A program made the translations under genes and the position numbers. This document shows positions 43,073 to 55,715 of a stretch of 64,000 nucleotides of DNA, piece by piece; within the stretch, counting starts at the first letter, position 1; every line of letters starts with the position of its first letter. The notes under the pieces are model-generated. The model was not told the DNA's origin. It saw only the letters and a program-made list of their open reading frames with translations, and ran no database searches. Source of the stretch: Metridium senile (lineage: Eukaryota > Cnidaria > Anthozoa > Actiniaria > Metridiidae); contig OX459095.1 in the NCBI GenBank assembly GCA_949775045.1, positions 37,818,809-37,882,808 of the forward strand. Direction: 5' to 3'.

Positions 43073-43606
43073 ATGGTTCTGGAACTATTTTTAAACAACT
43101 CGATTATTAATGAAGAAGGCCGTCGCCACGTAGAGCAACGACATATCCAATATAAACCAGACAAATCAAGGTCTAGTATTCCAAGAGACAGAATTTTCCA
43201 ATTAATATGGGAGGCGATTCTAGAAGCCCGAGAAGATAATTTCAAATTACTAATAGATAATAAAGAGGGATATGATGGTTACATCGATAAAGTGGTGCTG
43301 AGGAAAGAGTTCGACTACGTAATAGCAACTGCAATTGGTGCAAAAAGAGAAGTTAAAGCAATGATAGTCGTGATAACAAGATCGAAGTTAAAAGCAGCAT
43401 ACCCCATTTGGGAGCGACTTGGTCCAAAAGGTAAAATTAAAGATGATCAAGAAGAAGAAGAAGAATTAGACGATGAAGGATATTATATGGATACAGGTAG
43501 ATATGAAGACGAAGAATTAGTAGAAGAAGAAGTAGACGATGAGGTGTATGGAACAAGTATTTATTTTGACGTAAAAGAAAATTCATTTGAAGAACTTTGG
43601 GGTTAA
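43073..43606 (+). CDS. Array ORF copy 12 (177 aa), E22Q
   Basis: Like copy 9 but with Gln for Glu22 in the RRHVEERH motif, the only change seen at that position in the array. Confidence 0.75.
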   Translation: MVLELFLNNSIINEEGRRHVEQRHIQYKPDKSRSSIPRDRIFQLIWEAILEAREDNFKLLIDNKEGYDGYIDKVVLRKEFDYVIATAIGAKREVKAMIVVITRSKLKAAYPIWERLGPKGKIKDDQEEEEELDDEGYYMDTGRYEDEELVEEEVDDEVYGTSIYFDVKENSFEELWG

Positions 43607-44201
43607 CATTAATATTATTATTATTATCATTTTAATTTTATCTTATTTGAAGTTGAAGTTAATTTAAATCTTAATAATTACGATTTGTGGTTCTGCAGCC
43701 CTTTCTCTAGCAGGGAAAACGTTACTCAAAAATTGGTCGCAGTCAAAACTTTCATCTAGTTGATTCTGACCCAAAACAAATTGATCCAAGTCAAATGATG
43801 GCTGTTCGATTATACCAAGGTCGAGATCACATGTAAACTTTCATTTCGTTGATTCTGACTCGAAACAAATTCATCCAAGTCAAACGATGGTTGTTCAATT
43901 ATACCAAGGTCGACCAGTTGGGTGGGTGTGTATTCACGAAACTGAAAACAAATTAAAAAACTTTTAGAATTGTTTTTTTAATTTTTTACTTAAGATAGAA
44001 TAATAGTATTGAAAGTTAACAAAGTTTGCTTACCACTGAAAAATCACAATCAGCAGTATCAAAGTAGAACCCCACCATGGTATGTAGATATAACTATAAA
44101 TTTATTTATTGTTGAAAGAGAAAGACCGGGAAAAAAATGGATATAAAAAGAAGCTAAAGTATGATTTATAAAATCGATTTGTTAGATTATCTGCAACAAA
44201 C

Positions 44202-44732
44202 ATGGTTCTGGGACTATTTTTAAGCAACTCGATTATTAATGAAGAAGGCCGTCGCCACGTAGAGGAACGACATATCCAATATAAACCAGACAAATCAAGG
44301 TCTAGTATTCCAAGAGACAGAATTTTCCAATTAATATGGGAGGCGATTCTAGAAGCCCGAGAAGATAATTACAAATTACTAATAGATAATAAAGAGGGAT
44401 ATGATGGTTACATCGATAAAGTGGTGCTGAGGAAAGAGTTCGACTACGTAATAGCAACTGCAATTGGTGCAAAAAGAGAAGTTAAAGCAATGATAGTGGT
44501 GATAACAAGATCGAAGTTAAAAGCAGCATACCCCATTTGGGAGCGACTTGGTCCAAAAGGTAAAATTAAAGATGATCAAGAAGAAGAAGAAGAATTAGAC
44601 GATGAAGGATATTATATGGATACAGGTAGATATGAAGACGAAGAATTAGTAGAAGAAGTAGACGATGAGGTGTATGGAACAAGTATTTATTTTGACGTAA
44701 AAGAACATTCATTTGAAGAACTTTGGGGTTAA
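44202..44732 (+). CDS. Array ORF copy 13 (176 aa)
   Basis: Protein identical to copy 10. Carries the silent GTG form of Val100, shared with copies 15, 17, 18, 20, 21 and 26. Confidence 0.75.
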   Translation: MVLGLFLSNSIINEEGRRHVEERHIQYKPDKSRSSIPRDRIFQLIWEAILEAREDNYKLLIDNKEGYDGYIDKVVLRKEFDYVIATAIGAKREVKAMIVVITRSKLKAAYPIWERLGPKGKIKDDQEEEEELDDEGYYMDTGRYEDEELVEEVDDEVYGTSIYFDVKEHSFEELWG

Positions 44733-45228
44733 CATTAATATTATTATTATTATCATTTTAATTTTATCTGATTTGAAGTTGAAGTTAATTTAAATCTTAA
44801 TAATTACGATTTGTAGTTCTGCAGCCCTTTCTCTAGCTGGGAAAACGTTACTAAAAAATGGTTGGAAAACGTTACTAAAAAATGGTTGCAGTCAAAACTT
44901 TCAACCAGTTGATTCTGACTCAAAACAAATTGATCCAAGTCAAATGATGGCTGTTCGATTATACCAAGGTCGACAAATTAAAAAAACCTTTTAGAATTTT
45001 TTTTTTAATTTTTTTCTTAAGATAGAATAATAGTATTGAAAGTTAACAAAGTTTACTTACCACTGAAACATCACAATCAGCAGTATCAAAGTAGAACCCC
45101 ACCATGGTATGTAGCTATAACTATACATTTATTTATTGTTGAAAGAGAAAGACCGGGGGAAAAATTGATATAAAAAGAAGCTAAAGTATGATTTATAAAA
45201 TCGATTTGTTAGATTATCTGCAACAAAC

Positions 45229-45762
45229 ATGGTTCTGGGACTATTTTTAAGCAACTCGATTATTAATGAAGAAGGCCGTCGCCACGTAGAGGAACGACAT
45301 ATCCAATATAAACCAGACAAATCAAGGTCTAGTATTCCAAGAGACAGAATTTTCCAATTAATATGGGAGGCGATTCTAGAAGCCCGAGAAGATAATTACA
45401 AATTACTAATAGATAATAAAGAGGGATATGATGGTTACATCGATAAAGTGGTGCTGAGGAAAGAGTTCGACTACGTAATAGCAACTGCAATTGGTGCAAA
45501 AAGAGAAGTTAAAGCAATGATAGTCGTGATAACAAGATCGAAGTTAAAAGCAGCATACCCCATTTGGGAGCGACTTGGTCCAAAAGGTAAAATTAAAGAT
45601 GATCAAGAAGAAGAAGAAGAATTAGACGATGAAGGATATTATATGGATACAGGTAGATATGAAGACGAAGAATTAGTAGAAGAAGAAGTAGACGATGAGG
45701 TGTATGGAACAAGTATTTATTTTGACGTAAAAGAAAATTCATTTGAAGAACTTTGGGGTTAA
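45229..45762 (+). CDS. Array ORF copy 14 (177 aa)
   Basis: G4 S8 S34 Y57 A85 N170: a G4/S8 front combined with the N170 tail otherwise seen with E4/N8 or I20 copies, so a likely recombinant. Confidence 0.75.
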   Translation: MVLGLFLSNSIINEEGRRHVEERHIQYKPDKSRSSIPRDRIFQLIWEAILEAREDNYKLLIDNKEGYDGYIDKVVLRKEFDYVIATAIGAKREVKAMIVVITRSKLKAAYPIWERLGPKGKIKDDQEEEEELDDEGYYMDTGRYEDEELVEEEVDDEVYGTSIYFDVKENSFEELWG

Positions 45763-46357
45763 CATTAATATTATTATTATTATCATTTTAATTTTATCTT
45801 ATTTGAAGTTGAAGTTAATTTAAATCTTAATAATTACGATTTGTGGTTCTGCAGCCCTTTCTCTAGCAGGGAAAACGTTACTCAAAAATTGGTCGCAGTC
45901 AAAACTTTCATCTAGTTGATTCTGACCCAAAACAAATTGATCCAAGTCAAATGATGGCTGTTCGATTATACCAAGGTCGAGATCACATGTAAACTTTCAT
46001 TTCGTTGATTCTGACTCGAAACAAATTCATCCAAGTCAAACGATGGTTGTTCAATTATACCAAGGTCGACCAGTTGGGTGGGTGTGTATTCACGAAACTG
46101 AAAACAAATTAAAAAACTTTTAGAATTGTTTTTTTAATTTTTTACTTAAGATAGAATAATAGTATTGAAAGTTAACAAAGTTTGCTTACCACTGAAAAAT
46201 CACAATCAGCAGTATCAAAGTAGAACCCCACCATGGTATGTAGATATAACTATAAATTTATTTATTGTTGAAAGAGAAAGACCGGGAAAAAAATGGATAT
46301 AAAAAGAAGCTAAAGTATGATTTATAAAATCGATTTGTTAGATTATCTGCAACAAAC

Positions 46358-46888
46358 ATGGTTCTGGGACTATTTTTAAGCAACTCGATTATTAATGAAG
46401 AAGGCCGTCGCCACGTAGAGGAACGACATATCCAATATAAACCAGACAAATCAAGGTCTAGTATTCCAAGAGACAGAATTTTCCAATTAATATGGGAGGC
46501 GATTCTAGAAGCCCGAGAAGATAATTACAAATTACTAATAGATAATAAAGAGGGATATGATGGTTACATCGATAAAGTGGTGCTGAGGAAAGAGTTCGAC
46601 TACGTAATAGCAACTGCAATTGGTGCAAAAAGAGAAGTTAAAGCAATGATAGTGGTGATAACAAGATCGAAGTTAAAAGCAGCATACCCCATTTGGGAGC
46701 GACTTGGTCCAAAAGGTAAAATTAAAGATGATCAAGAAGAAGAAGAAGAATTAGACGATGAAGGATATTATATGGATACAGGTAGATATGAAGACGAAGA
46801 ATTAGTAGAAGAAGTAGACGATGAGGTGTATGGAACAAGTATTTATTTTGACGTAAAAGAACATTCATTTGAAGAACTTTGGGGTTAA
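46358..46888 (+). CDS. Array ORF copy 15 (176 aa)
   Basis: Protein identical to copies 10, 13 and 20, with silent GTG at Val100. Confidence 0.75.
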   Translation: MVLGLFLSNSIINEEGRRHVEERHIQYKPDKSRSSIPRDRIFQLIWEAILEAREDNYKLLIDNKEGYDGYIDKVVLRKEFDYVIATAIGAKREVKAMIVVITRSKLKAAYPIWERLGPKGKIKDDQEEEEELDDEGYYMDTGRYEDEELVEEVDDEVYGTSIYFDVKEHSFEELWG

Positions 46889-47384
46889 CATTAATATTAT
46901 TATTATTATCATTTTAATTTTATCTCATTTGAAGTTGAAGTTAATTTAAATCTTAATAATTACGATTTGTAGTTCTGCAGCCCTTTCTCTAGCTGGGAAA
47001 ACGTTACTAAAAAATGGTTGGAAAACGTTACTAAAAAATGGTTGCAGTCAAAACTTTCAACCAGTTGATTCTGACTCAAAACAAATTGATCCAAGTCAAA
47101 TGATGGCTGTTCGATTATACCAAGGTCGACAAATTAAAAAAACCTTTTAGAATTTTTTTTTTAATTTTTTTCTTAAGATAGAATAATAGTATTGAAAGTT
47201 AACAAAGTTTACTTACCACTGAAACATCACAATCAGCAGTATCAAAGTAGAACCCCACCATGGTATGTAGCTATAACTATACATTTATTTATTGTTGAAA
47301 GAGAAAGACCGGGGGAAAAATTGATATAAAAAGAAGCTAAAGTATGATTTATAAAATCGATTTGTTAGATTATCTGCAACAAAC

Positions 47385-47918
47385 ATGGTTCTGGAACTAT
47401 TTTTAAACAACTCGATTATTAATGAAGAAGGCCGTCGCCACGTAGAGGAACGACATATCCAATATAAACCAGACAAATCAAGGTCTAGTATTCCAAGAGA
47501 CAGAATTTTCCAATTAATATGGGAGGCGATTCTAGAAGCCCGAGAAGATAATTACAAATTACTAATAGATAATAAAGAGGGATATGATGGTTACATCGAT
47601 AAAGTGGTGCTGAGGAAAGAGTTCGACTACGTAATAGCAACTGCAATTGGTGCAAAAAGAGAAGTTAAAGCAATGATAGTCGTGATAACAAGATCGAAGT
47701 TAAAAGCAGCATACCCCATTTGGGAGCGACTTGGTCCAAAAGGTAAAATTAAAGATGATCAAGAAGAAGAAGAAGAATTAGACGATGAAGGATATTATAT
47801 GGATACAGGTAGATATGAAGACGAAGAATTAGTAGAAGAAGAAGTAGACGATGAGGTGTATGGAACAAGTATTTATTTTGACGTAAAAGAAAATTCATTT
47901 GAAGAACTTTGGGGTTAA
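47385..47918 (+). CDS. Array ORF copy 16 (177 aa)
   Basis: E4 N8 S34 Y57 A85 N170. Differs from copy 11 only at residue 85. Confidence 0.75.
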   Translation: MVLELFLNNSIINEEGRRHVEERHIQYKPDKSRSSIPRDRIFQLIWEAILEAREDNYKLLIDNKEGYDGYIDKVVLRKEFDYVIATAIGAKREVKAMIVVITRSKLKAAYPIWERLGPKGKIKDDQEEEEELDDEGYYMDTGRYEDEELVEEEVDDEVYGTSIYFDVKENSFEELWG

Positions 47919-48512
47919 CATTAATATTATTATTATTATCATTTTAATTTTATCTTATTTGAAGTTGAAGTTAATTTAAATCTTAATAATTACGATTTGT
48001 GGTTCTGCAGCCCTTTCTCTAGCAGGGAAAACGTTACTCAAAAATTGGTCGCAGTCAAAACTTTCATCTAGTTGATTCTGACCCAAAACAAATTGATCCA
48101 AGTCAAATGATGGCTGTTCGATTATACCAAGGTCGAGATCACATGTAAACTTTCATTTCGTTGATTCTGACTCGAAACAAATTCATCCAAGTCAAACGAT
48201 GGTTGTTCAATTATACCAAGGTCGACCAGTTGGGTGGGTGTGTATTCACGAAACTGAAAACAAATTAAAAAACTTTTAGAATTGTTTTTTTAATTTTTTA
48301 CTTAAGATAGAATAATAGTATTGAAAGTTAACAAAGTTTGCTTACCACTGAAAAATCACAATCAGCAGTATCAAAGTAGAACCCCACCATGGTATGTAGA
48401 TATAACTATAAATTTATTTATTGTTGAAAGAGAAAGACCGGGAAAAAATGGATATAAAAAGAAGCTAAAGTATGATTTATAAAATCGATTTGTTAGATTA
48501 TCTGCAACAAAC

Positions 48513-49046
48513 ATGGTTCTGGGACTATTTTTAAGCAACTCGATTATTAATGAAGAAGGCCGTCGCCACGTAGAGGAACGACATATCCAATATAAACCAG
48601 ACAAATCAAGGTCTAGTATTCCAAGAGACAGAATTTTCCAATTAATATGGGAGGCGATTCTAGAAGCCCGAGAAGATAATTACAAATTACTAATAGATAA
48701 TAAAGAGGGATATGATGGTTACATCGATAAAGTGGTGCTGAGGAAAGAGTTCGACTACGTAATAGCAACTGCAATTGGTGCAAAAAGAGAAGTTAAAGCA
48801 ATGATAGTGGTGATAACAAGATCGAAGTTAAAAGCAGCATACCCCATTTGGGAGCGACTTGGTCCAAAAGGTAAAATTAAAGATGATCAAGAAGAAGAAG
48901 AAGAATTAGACGATGAAGGATATTATATGGATACAGGTAGATATGAAGACGAAGAATTAGTAGAAGAAGAAGTAGACGATGAGGTGTATGGAACAAGTAT
49001 TTATTTTGACGTAAAAGAACATTCATTTGAAGAACTTTGGGGTTAA
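48513..49046 (+). CDS. Array ORF copy 17 (177 aa)
   Basis: G4 S8 S34 Y57 A85 H170 with the full Glu run at 151-153. Same protein as copies 21, 24 and 25. Its promoter lacks one A in the A-run before GGATATAAAAAG. Confidence 0.75.
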   Translation: MVLGLFLSNSIINEEGRRHVEERHIQYKPDKSRSSIPRDRIFQLIWEAILEAREDNYKLLIDNKEGYDGYIDKVVLRKEFDYVIATAIGAKREVKAMIVVITRSKLKAAYPIWERLGPKGKIKDDQEEEEELDDEGYYMDTGRYEDEELVEEEVDDEVYGTSIYFDVKEHSFEELWG

Positions 49047-49641
49047 CATTAATATTATTATTATTATCATTTTAATTTTATCTGATTTGAAGTTGAAGTT
49101 AATTTAAATCTTAATAATTACGATTTGTAGTTCTGCAGCCCTTTCTCTAGCAGGGAAAACGTTACTCAAAAATTGGTCGCAGTCAAAACTTTCATCTAGT
49201 TGATTCTGACCCAAAACAAATTGATCCAAGTCAAATGATGGCTGTTCGATTATACCAAGGTCGAGATCACATGTAAACTTTCATTTCGTTGATTCTGACT
49301 CGAAACAAATTCATCCAAGTCAAACGATGGTTGTTCAATTATACCAAGGTCGACCAGTTGGGTGGGTGTGTATTCACGAAACTGAAAACAAATTAAAAAA
49401 CTTTTAGAATTGTTTTTTTAATTTTTTACTTAAGATAGAATAATAGTATTGAAAGTTAACAAAGTTTGCTTACCACTGAAAAATCACAATCAGCAGTATC
49501 AAAGTAGAACCCCACCATGGTATGTAGATATAACTATAAATTTATTTATTGTTGAAAGAGAAAGACCGGGAAAAAAATGGATATAAAAAGAAGCTAAATT
49601 ATGATTTATAAAATCGATTTGTTAGATTATCTGCAACAAAC

Positions 49642-50172
49642 ATGGTTCTGGGACTATTTTTAAGCAACTCGATTATTAATGAAGAAGGCCGTCGCCACAT
49701 AGAGGAACGACATATCCAATATAAACCAGACAAATCAAGGTCTAGTATTCCAAGAGACAGAATTTTCCAATTAATATGGGAGGCGATTCTAGAAGCCCGA
49801 GAAGATAATTACAAATTACTAATAGATAATAAAGAGGGATATGATGGTTACATCGATAAAGTGGTGCTGAGGAAAGAGTTCGACTACGTAATAGCAACTG
49901 CAATTGGTGCAAAAAGAGAAGTTAAAGCAATGATAGTGGTGATAACAAGATCGAAGTTAAAAGCAGCATACCCCATTTGGGAGCGACTTGGTCCAAAAGG
50001 TAAAATTAAAGATGATCAAGAAGAAGAAGAATTAGACGATGAAGGATATTATATGGATACAGGTAGATATGAAGACGAAGAATTAGTAGAAGAAGAAGTA
50101 GACGATGAGGTGTATGGAACAAGTATTTATTTTGACGTAAAAGAAAATTCATTTGAAGAACTTTGGGGTTAA
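49642..50172 (+). CDS. Array ORF copy 18 (176 aa), I20
   Basis: First of four copies with Ile20 (18, 22, 26, 29). One Glu is missing from the 127-131 run. Starts a 4-unit block of about 4.41 kb. Confidence 0.75.
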   Translation: MVLGLFLSNSIINEEGRRHIEERHIQYKPDKSRSSIPRDRIFQLIWEAILEAREDNYKLLIDNKEGYDGYIDKVVLRKEFDYVIATAIGAKREVKAMIVVITRSKLKAAYPIWERLGPKGKIKDDQEEEELDDEGYYMDTGRYEDEELVEEEVDDEVYGTSIYFDVKENSFEELWG

Positions 50173-50767
50173 CATTAATATTATTATTATTATCATTTTA
50201 ATTTTATCTTATTTGAAGTTGAAGTTAATTTAAATCTTAATAATTACGATTTGTGGTTCTGCAGCCCTTTCTCTAGCAGGGAAAACGTTACTCAAAAATT
50301 GGTCGCAGTCAAAACTTTCATCTAGTTGATTCTGACCCAAAACAAATTGATCCAAGTCAAATGATGGCTGTTCGATTATACCAAGGTCGAGATCACATGT
50401 AAACTTTCATTTCGTTGATTCTGACTCGAAACAAATTCATCCAAGTCAAACGATGGTTGTTCAATTATACCAAGGTCGACCAGTTGGGTGGGTGTGTATT
50501 CACGAAACTGAAAACAAATTAAAAAACGTTTAGAATTGTTTTTTTAATTTTTTACTTAAGATAGAATAATAGTATTGAAAGTTAACAAAGTTTACTTACC
50601 ACTGAAACATCACAATCAGCAGTATCAAAGTAGAACCCCACCATGGTATGTAGCTATAACTATAAATTTATTTATTGTTGAAAGAGGAAGACCGGGGGAA
50701 AAATGGATATAAAAAGAAGCTAAATTATGATTTATAAAATCGATTTGTTAGATTATCTGCAACAAAC

Positions 50768-51301
50768 ATGGTTCTGGAACTATTTTTAAACAACTCGATT
50801 ATTAATGAAGAAGGCCGTCGCCACGTAGAGGAACGACATATCCAATATAAACCAGACAAATCAAGGTCTAGTATTCCAAGAGACAGAATTTTCCAATTAA
50901 TATGGGAGGCGATTCTAGAAGCCCGAGAAGATAATTTCAAATTACTAATAGATAATAAAGAGGGATATGATGGTTACATCGATAAAGTGGTGCTGAGGAA
51001 AGAGTTCGACTACGTAATAGGAACTGCAATTGGTGCAAAAAGAGAAGTTAAAGCAATGATAGTCGTGATAACAAGATCGAAGTTAAAAGCAGCATACCCC
51101 ATTTGGGAGCGACTTGGTCCAAAAGGTAAAATTAAAGATGATCAAGAAGAAGAAGAAGAATTAGACGATGAAGGATATTATATGGATACAGGTAGATATG
51201 AAGACGAAGAATTAGTAGAAGAAGAAGTAGACGATGAGGTGTATGGAACAAGTATTTATTTTGACGTAAAAGAAAATTCATTTGAAGAACTTTGGGGTTA
51301 A
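50768..51301 (+). CDS. Array ORF copy 19 (177 aa)
   Basis: E4 N8 S34 F57 G85 N170. Same protein as copies 23 and 30. Confidence 0.75.
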   Translation: MVLELFLNNSIINEEGRRHVEERHIQYKPDKSRSSIPRDRIFQLIWEAILEAREDNFKLLIDNKEGYDGYIDKVVLRKEFDYVIGTAIGAKREVKAMIVVITRSKLKAAYPIWERLGPKGKIKDDQEEEEELDDEGYYMDTGRYEDEELVEEEVDDEVYGTSIYFDVKENSFEELWG

Positions 51302-51896
51302 CATTAATATTATTATTATTATCATTTTAATTTTATCTTATTTGAAGTTGAAGTTAATTTAAATCTTAATAATTACGATTTGTGGTTCTGCAGCCCTTTC
51401 TCTAGCAGGGAAAACGTTACTCAAAAATTGGTCGCAGTCAAAACTTTCATCTAGTTGATTCTGACCCAAAACAAATTGATCCAAGTCAAATGATGGCTGT
51501 TCGATTATACCAAGGTCGAGATCACATGTAAACTTTCATTTCGTTGATTCTGACTCGAAACAAATTCATCCAAGTCAAACGATGGTTGTTCAATTATACC
51601 AAGGTCGACCAGTTGGGTGGGTGTGTATTCACGAAACTGAAAACAAATTAAAAAACTTTTAGAATTGTTTTTTTAATTTTTTACTTAAGATAGAATAATA
51701 GTATTGAAAGTTAACAAAGTTTGCTTACCACTGAAAAATCACAATCAGCAGTATCAAAGTAGAACCCCACCATGGTATGTAGATATAACTATAAATTTAT
51801 TTATTGTTGAAAGAGAAAGACCGGGAAAAAAATGGATATAAAAAGAAGCTAAAGTATGATTTATAAAATCGATTTGTTAGATTATCTGCAACAAAC

Positions 51897-52427
51897 ATGG
51901 TTCTGGGACTATTTTTAAGCAACTCGATTATTAATGAAGAAGGCCGTCGCCACGTAGAGGAACGACATATCCAATATAAACCAGACAAATCAAGGTCTAG
52001 TATTCCAAGAGACAGAATTTTCCAATTAATATGGGAGGCGATTCTAGAAGCCCGAGAAGATAATTACAAATTACTAATAGATAATAAAGAGGGATATGAT
52101 GGTTACATCGATAAAGTGGTGCTGAGGAAAGAGTTCGACTACGTAATAGCAACTGCAATTGGTGCAAAAAGAGAAGTTAAAGCAATGATAGTGGTGATAA
52201 CAAGATCGAAGTTAAAAGCAGCATACCCCATTTGGGAGCGACTTGGTCCAAAAGGTAAAATTAAAGATGATCAAGAAGAAGAAGAAGAATTAGACGATGA
52301 AGGATATTATATGGATACAGGTAGATATGAAGACGAAGAATTAGTAGAAGAAGTAGACGATGAGGTGTATGGAACAAGTATTTATTTTGACGTAAAAGAA
52401 CATTCATTTGAAGAACTTTGGGGTTAA
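51897..52427 (+). CDS. Array ORF copy 20 (176 aa)
   Basis: Protein identical to copies 10, 13 and 15. Third unit of the first 4-unit block; its counterpart in the next block, copy 24, has one more Glu. Confidence 0.75.
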   Translation: MVLGLFLSNSIINEEGRRHVEERHIQYKPDKSRSSIPRDRIFQLIWEAILEAREDNYKLLIDNKEGYDGYIDKVVLRKEFDYVIATAIGAKREVKAMIVVITRSKLKAAYPIWERLGPKGKIKDDQEEEEELDDEGYYMDTGRYEDEELVEEVDDEVYGTSIYFDVKEHSFEELWG

Positions 52428-52923
52428 CATTAATATTATTATTATTATCATTTTAATTTTATCTGATTTGAAGTTGAAGTTAATTTAAATCTTAATAATT
52501 ACGATTTGTAGTTCTGCAGCCCTTTCTCTAGCTGGGAAAACGTTACTAAAAAATGGTTGGAAAACGTTACTAAAAAATGGTTGCAGTCAAAACTTTCAAC
52601 CAGTTGATTCTGACTCAAAACAAATTGATCCAAGTCAAATGATGGCTGTTCGATTATACCAAGGTCGACAAATTAAAAAAACCTTTTAGAATTTTTTTTT
52701 TAATTTTTTTCTTAAGATAGAATAATAGTATTGAAAGTTAACAAAGTTTACTTACCACTGAAACATCACAATCAGCAGTATCAAAGTAGAACCCCACCAT
52801 GGTATGTAGCTATAACTATAAATTTATTTATTGTTGAAAGAGAAAGACCGGGAAAAAAATGGATATAAAAAGAAGCTAAAGTATGATTTATAAAATCGAT
52901 TTGTTAGATTATCTGCAACAAAC

Positions 52924-53457
52924 ATGGTTCTGGGACTATTTTTAAGCAACTCGATTATTAATGAAGAAGGCCGTCGCCACGTAGAGGAACGACATATCCA
53001 ATATAAACCAGACAAATCAAGGTCTAGTATTCCAAGAGACAGAATTTTCCAATTAATATGGGAGGCGATTCTAGAAGCCCGAGAAGATAATTACAAATTA
53101 CTAATAGATAATAAAGAGGGATATGATGGTTACATCGATAAAGTGGTGCTGAGGAAAGAGTTCGACTACGTAATAGCAACTGCAATTGGTGCAAAAAGAG
53201 AAGTTAAAGCAATGATAGTGGTGATAACAAGATCGAAGTTAAAAGCAGCATACCCCATTTGGGAGCGACTTGGTCCAAAAGGTAAAATTAAAGATGATCA
53301 AGAAGAAGAAGAAGAATTAGACGATGAAGGATATTATATGGATACAGGTAGATATGAAGACGAAGAATTAGTAGAAGAAGAAGTAGACGATGAGGTGTAT
53401 GGAACAAGTATTTATTTTGACGTAAAAGAACATTCATTTGAAGAACTTTGGGGTTAA
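52924..53457 (+). CDS. Array ORF copy 21 (177 aa)
   Basis: Same protein as copies 17, 24 and 25. Closes the first 4-unit block. Confidence 0.75.
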   Translation: MVLGLFLSNSIINEEGRRHVEERHIQYKPDKSRSSIPRDRIFQLIWEAILEAREDNYKLLIDNKEGYDGYIDKVVLRKEFDYVIATAIGAKREVKAMIVVITRSKLKAAYPIWERLGPKGKIKDDQEEEEELDDEGYYMDTGRYEDEELVEEEVDDEVYGTSIYFDVKEHSFEELWG

Positions 53458-54052
53458 CATTAATATTATTATTATTATCATTTTAATTTTATCTGATTTG
53501 AAGTTGAAGTTAATTTAAATCTTAATAATTACGATTTGTAGTTCTGCAGCCCTTTCTCTAGCAGGGAAAACGTTACTCAAAAATTGGTCGCAGTCAAAAC
53601 TTTCATCTAGTTGATTCTGACCCAAAACAAATTGATCCAAGTCAAATGATGGCTGTTCGATTATACCAAGGTCGAGATCACATGTAAACTTTCATTTCGT
53701 TGATTCTGACTCGAAACAAATTCATCCAAGTCAAACGATGGTTGTTCAATTATACCAAGGTCGACCAGTTGGGTGGGTGTGTATTCACGAAACTGAAAAC
53801 AAATTAAAAAACTTTTAGAATTGTTTTTTTAATTTTTTACTTAAGATAGAATAATAGTATTGAAAGTTAACAAAGTTTGCTTACCACTGAAAAATCACAA
53901 TCAGCAGTATCAAAGTAGAACCCCACCATGGTATGTAGATATAACTATAAATTTATTTATTGTTGAAAGAGAAAGACCGGGAAAAAAATGGATATAAAAA
54001 GAAGCTAAATTATGATTTATAAAATCGATTTGTTAGATTATCTGCAACAAAC

Positions 54053-54586
54053 ATGGTTCTGGGACTATTTTTAAGCAACTCGATTATTAATGAAGAAGGC
54101 CGTCGCCACATAGAGGAACGACATATCCAATATAAACCAGACAAATCAAGGTCTAGTATTCCAAGAGACAGAATTTTCCAATTAATATGGGAGGCGATTC
54201 TAGAAGCCCGAGAAGATAATTACAAATTACTAATAGATAATAAAGAGGGATATGATGGTTACATCGATAAAGTGGTGCTGAGGAAAGAGTTCGACTACGT
54301 AATAGCAACTGCAATTGGTGCAAAAAGAGAAGTTAAAGCAATGATAGTCGTGATAACAAGATCGAAGTTAAAAGCAGCATACCCCATTTGGGAGCGACTT
54401 GGTCCAAAAGGTAAAATTAAAGATGATCAAGAAGAAGAAGAAGAATTAGACGATGAAGGATATTATATGGATACAGGTAGATATGAAGACGAAGAATTAG
54501 TAGAAGAAGAAGTAGACGATGAGGTGTATGGAACAAGTATTTATTTTGACGTAAAAGAAAATTCATTTGAAGAACTTTGGGGTTAA
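54053..54586 (+). CDS. Array ORF copy 22 (177 aa), I20
   Basis: Ile20 with G4 S8 A85 N170. The stop is followed by TATT instead of CATT, a mark shared with copies 26 and 29. Starts the second 4-unit block. Confidence 0.75.
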   Translation: MVLGLFLSNSIINEEGRRHIEERHIQYKPDKSRSSIPRDRIFQLIWEAILEAREDNYKLLIDNKEGYDGYIDKVVLRKEFDYVIATAIGAKREVKAMIVVITRSKLKAAYPIWERLGPKGKIKDDQEEEEELDDEGYYMDTGRYEDEELVEEEVDDEVYGTSIYFDVKENSFEELWG

Positions 54587-55181
54587 TATTAATATTATTA
54601 TTATTATCATTTTAATTTTATCTTATTTGAAGTTGAAGTTAATTTAAATCTTAATAATTACGATTTGTGGTTCTGCAGCCCTTTCTCTAGCAGGGAAAAC
54701 GTTACTCAAAAATTGGTCGCAGTCAAAACTTTCATCTAGTTGATTCTGACCCAAAACAAATTGATCCAAGTCAAATGATGGCTGTTCGATTATACCAAGG
54801 TCGAGATCACATGTAAACTTTCATTTCGTTGATTCTGACTCGAAACAAATTCATCCAAGTCAAACGATGGTTGTTCAATTATACCAAGGTCGACCAGTTG
54901 GGTGGGTGTGTATTCACGAAACTGAAAACAAATTAAAAAACTTTTAGAATTGTTTTTTTAATTTTTTACTTAAGATAGAATAATAGTATTGAAAGTTAAC
55001 AAAGTTTACTTACCACTGAAACATCACAATCAGCAGTATCAAAGTAGAACCCCACCATGGTATGTAGCTATAACTATACATTTATTTATTGTTGAAAGAG
55101 GAAGACCGGGGAAAAAATGGATATAAAAAGAAGCTAAATTATGATTTATAAAATCGATTTGTTAGATTATCTGCAACAAAC

Positions 55182-55715
55182 ATGGTTCTGGAACTATTTT
55201 TAAACAACTCGATTATTAATGAAGAAGGCCGTCGCCACGTAGAGGAACGACATATCCAATATAAACCAGACAAATCAAGGTCTAGTATTCCAAGAGACAG
55301 AATTTTCCAATTAATATGGGAGGCGATTCTAGAAGCCCGAGAAGATAATTTCAAATTACTAATAGATAATAAAGAGGGATATGATGGTTACATCGATAAA
55401 GTGGTGCTGAGGAAAGAGTTCGACTACGTAATAGGAACTGCAATTGGTGCAAAAAGAGAAGTTAAAGCAATGATAGTCGTGATAACAAGATCGAAGTTAA
55501 AAGCAGCATACCCCATTTGGGAGCGACTTGGTCCAAAAGGTAAAATTAAAGATGATCAAGAAGAAGAAGAAGAATTAGACGATGAAGGATATTATATGGA
55601 TACAGGTAGATATGAAGACGAAGAATTAGTAGAAGAAGAAGTAGACGATGAGGTGTATGGAACAAGTATTTATTTTGACGTAAAAGAAAATTCATTTGAA
55701 GAACTTTGGGGTTAA
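55182..55715 (+). CDS. Array ORF copy 23 (177 aa)
   Basis: Same protein as copies 19 and 30 (F57 G85). Confidence 0.75.
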   Translation: MVLELFLNNSIINEEGRRHVEERHIQYKPDKSRSSIPRDRIFQLIWEAILEAREDNFKLLIDNKEGYDGYIDKVVLRKEFDYVIGTAIGAKREVKAMIVVITRSKLKAAYPIWERLGPKGKIKDDQEEEEELDDEGYYMDTGRYEDEELVEEEVDDEVYGTSIYFDVKENSFEELWG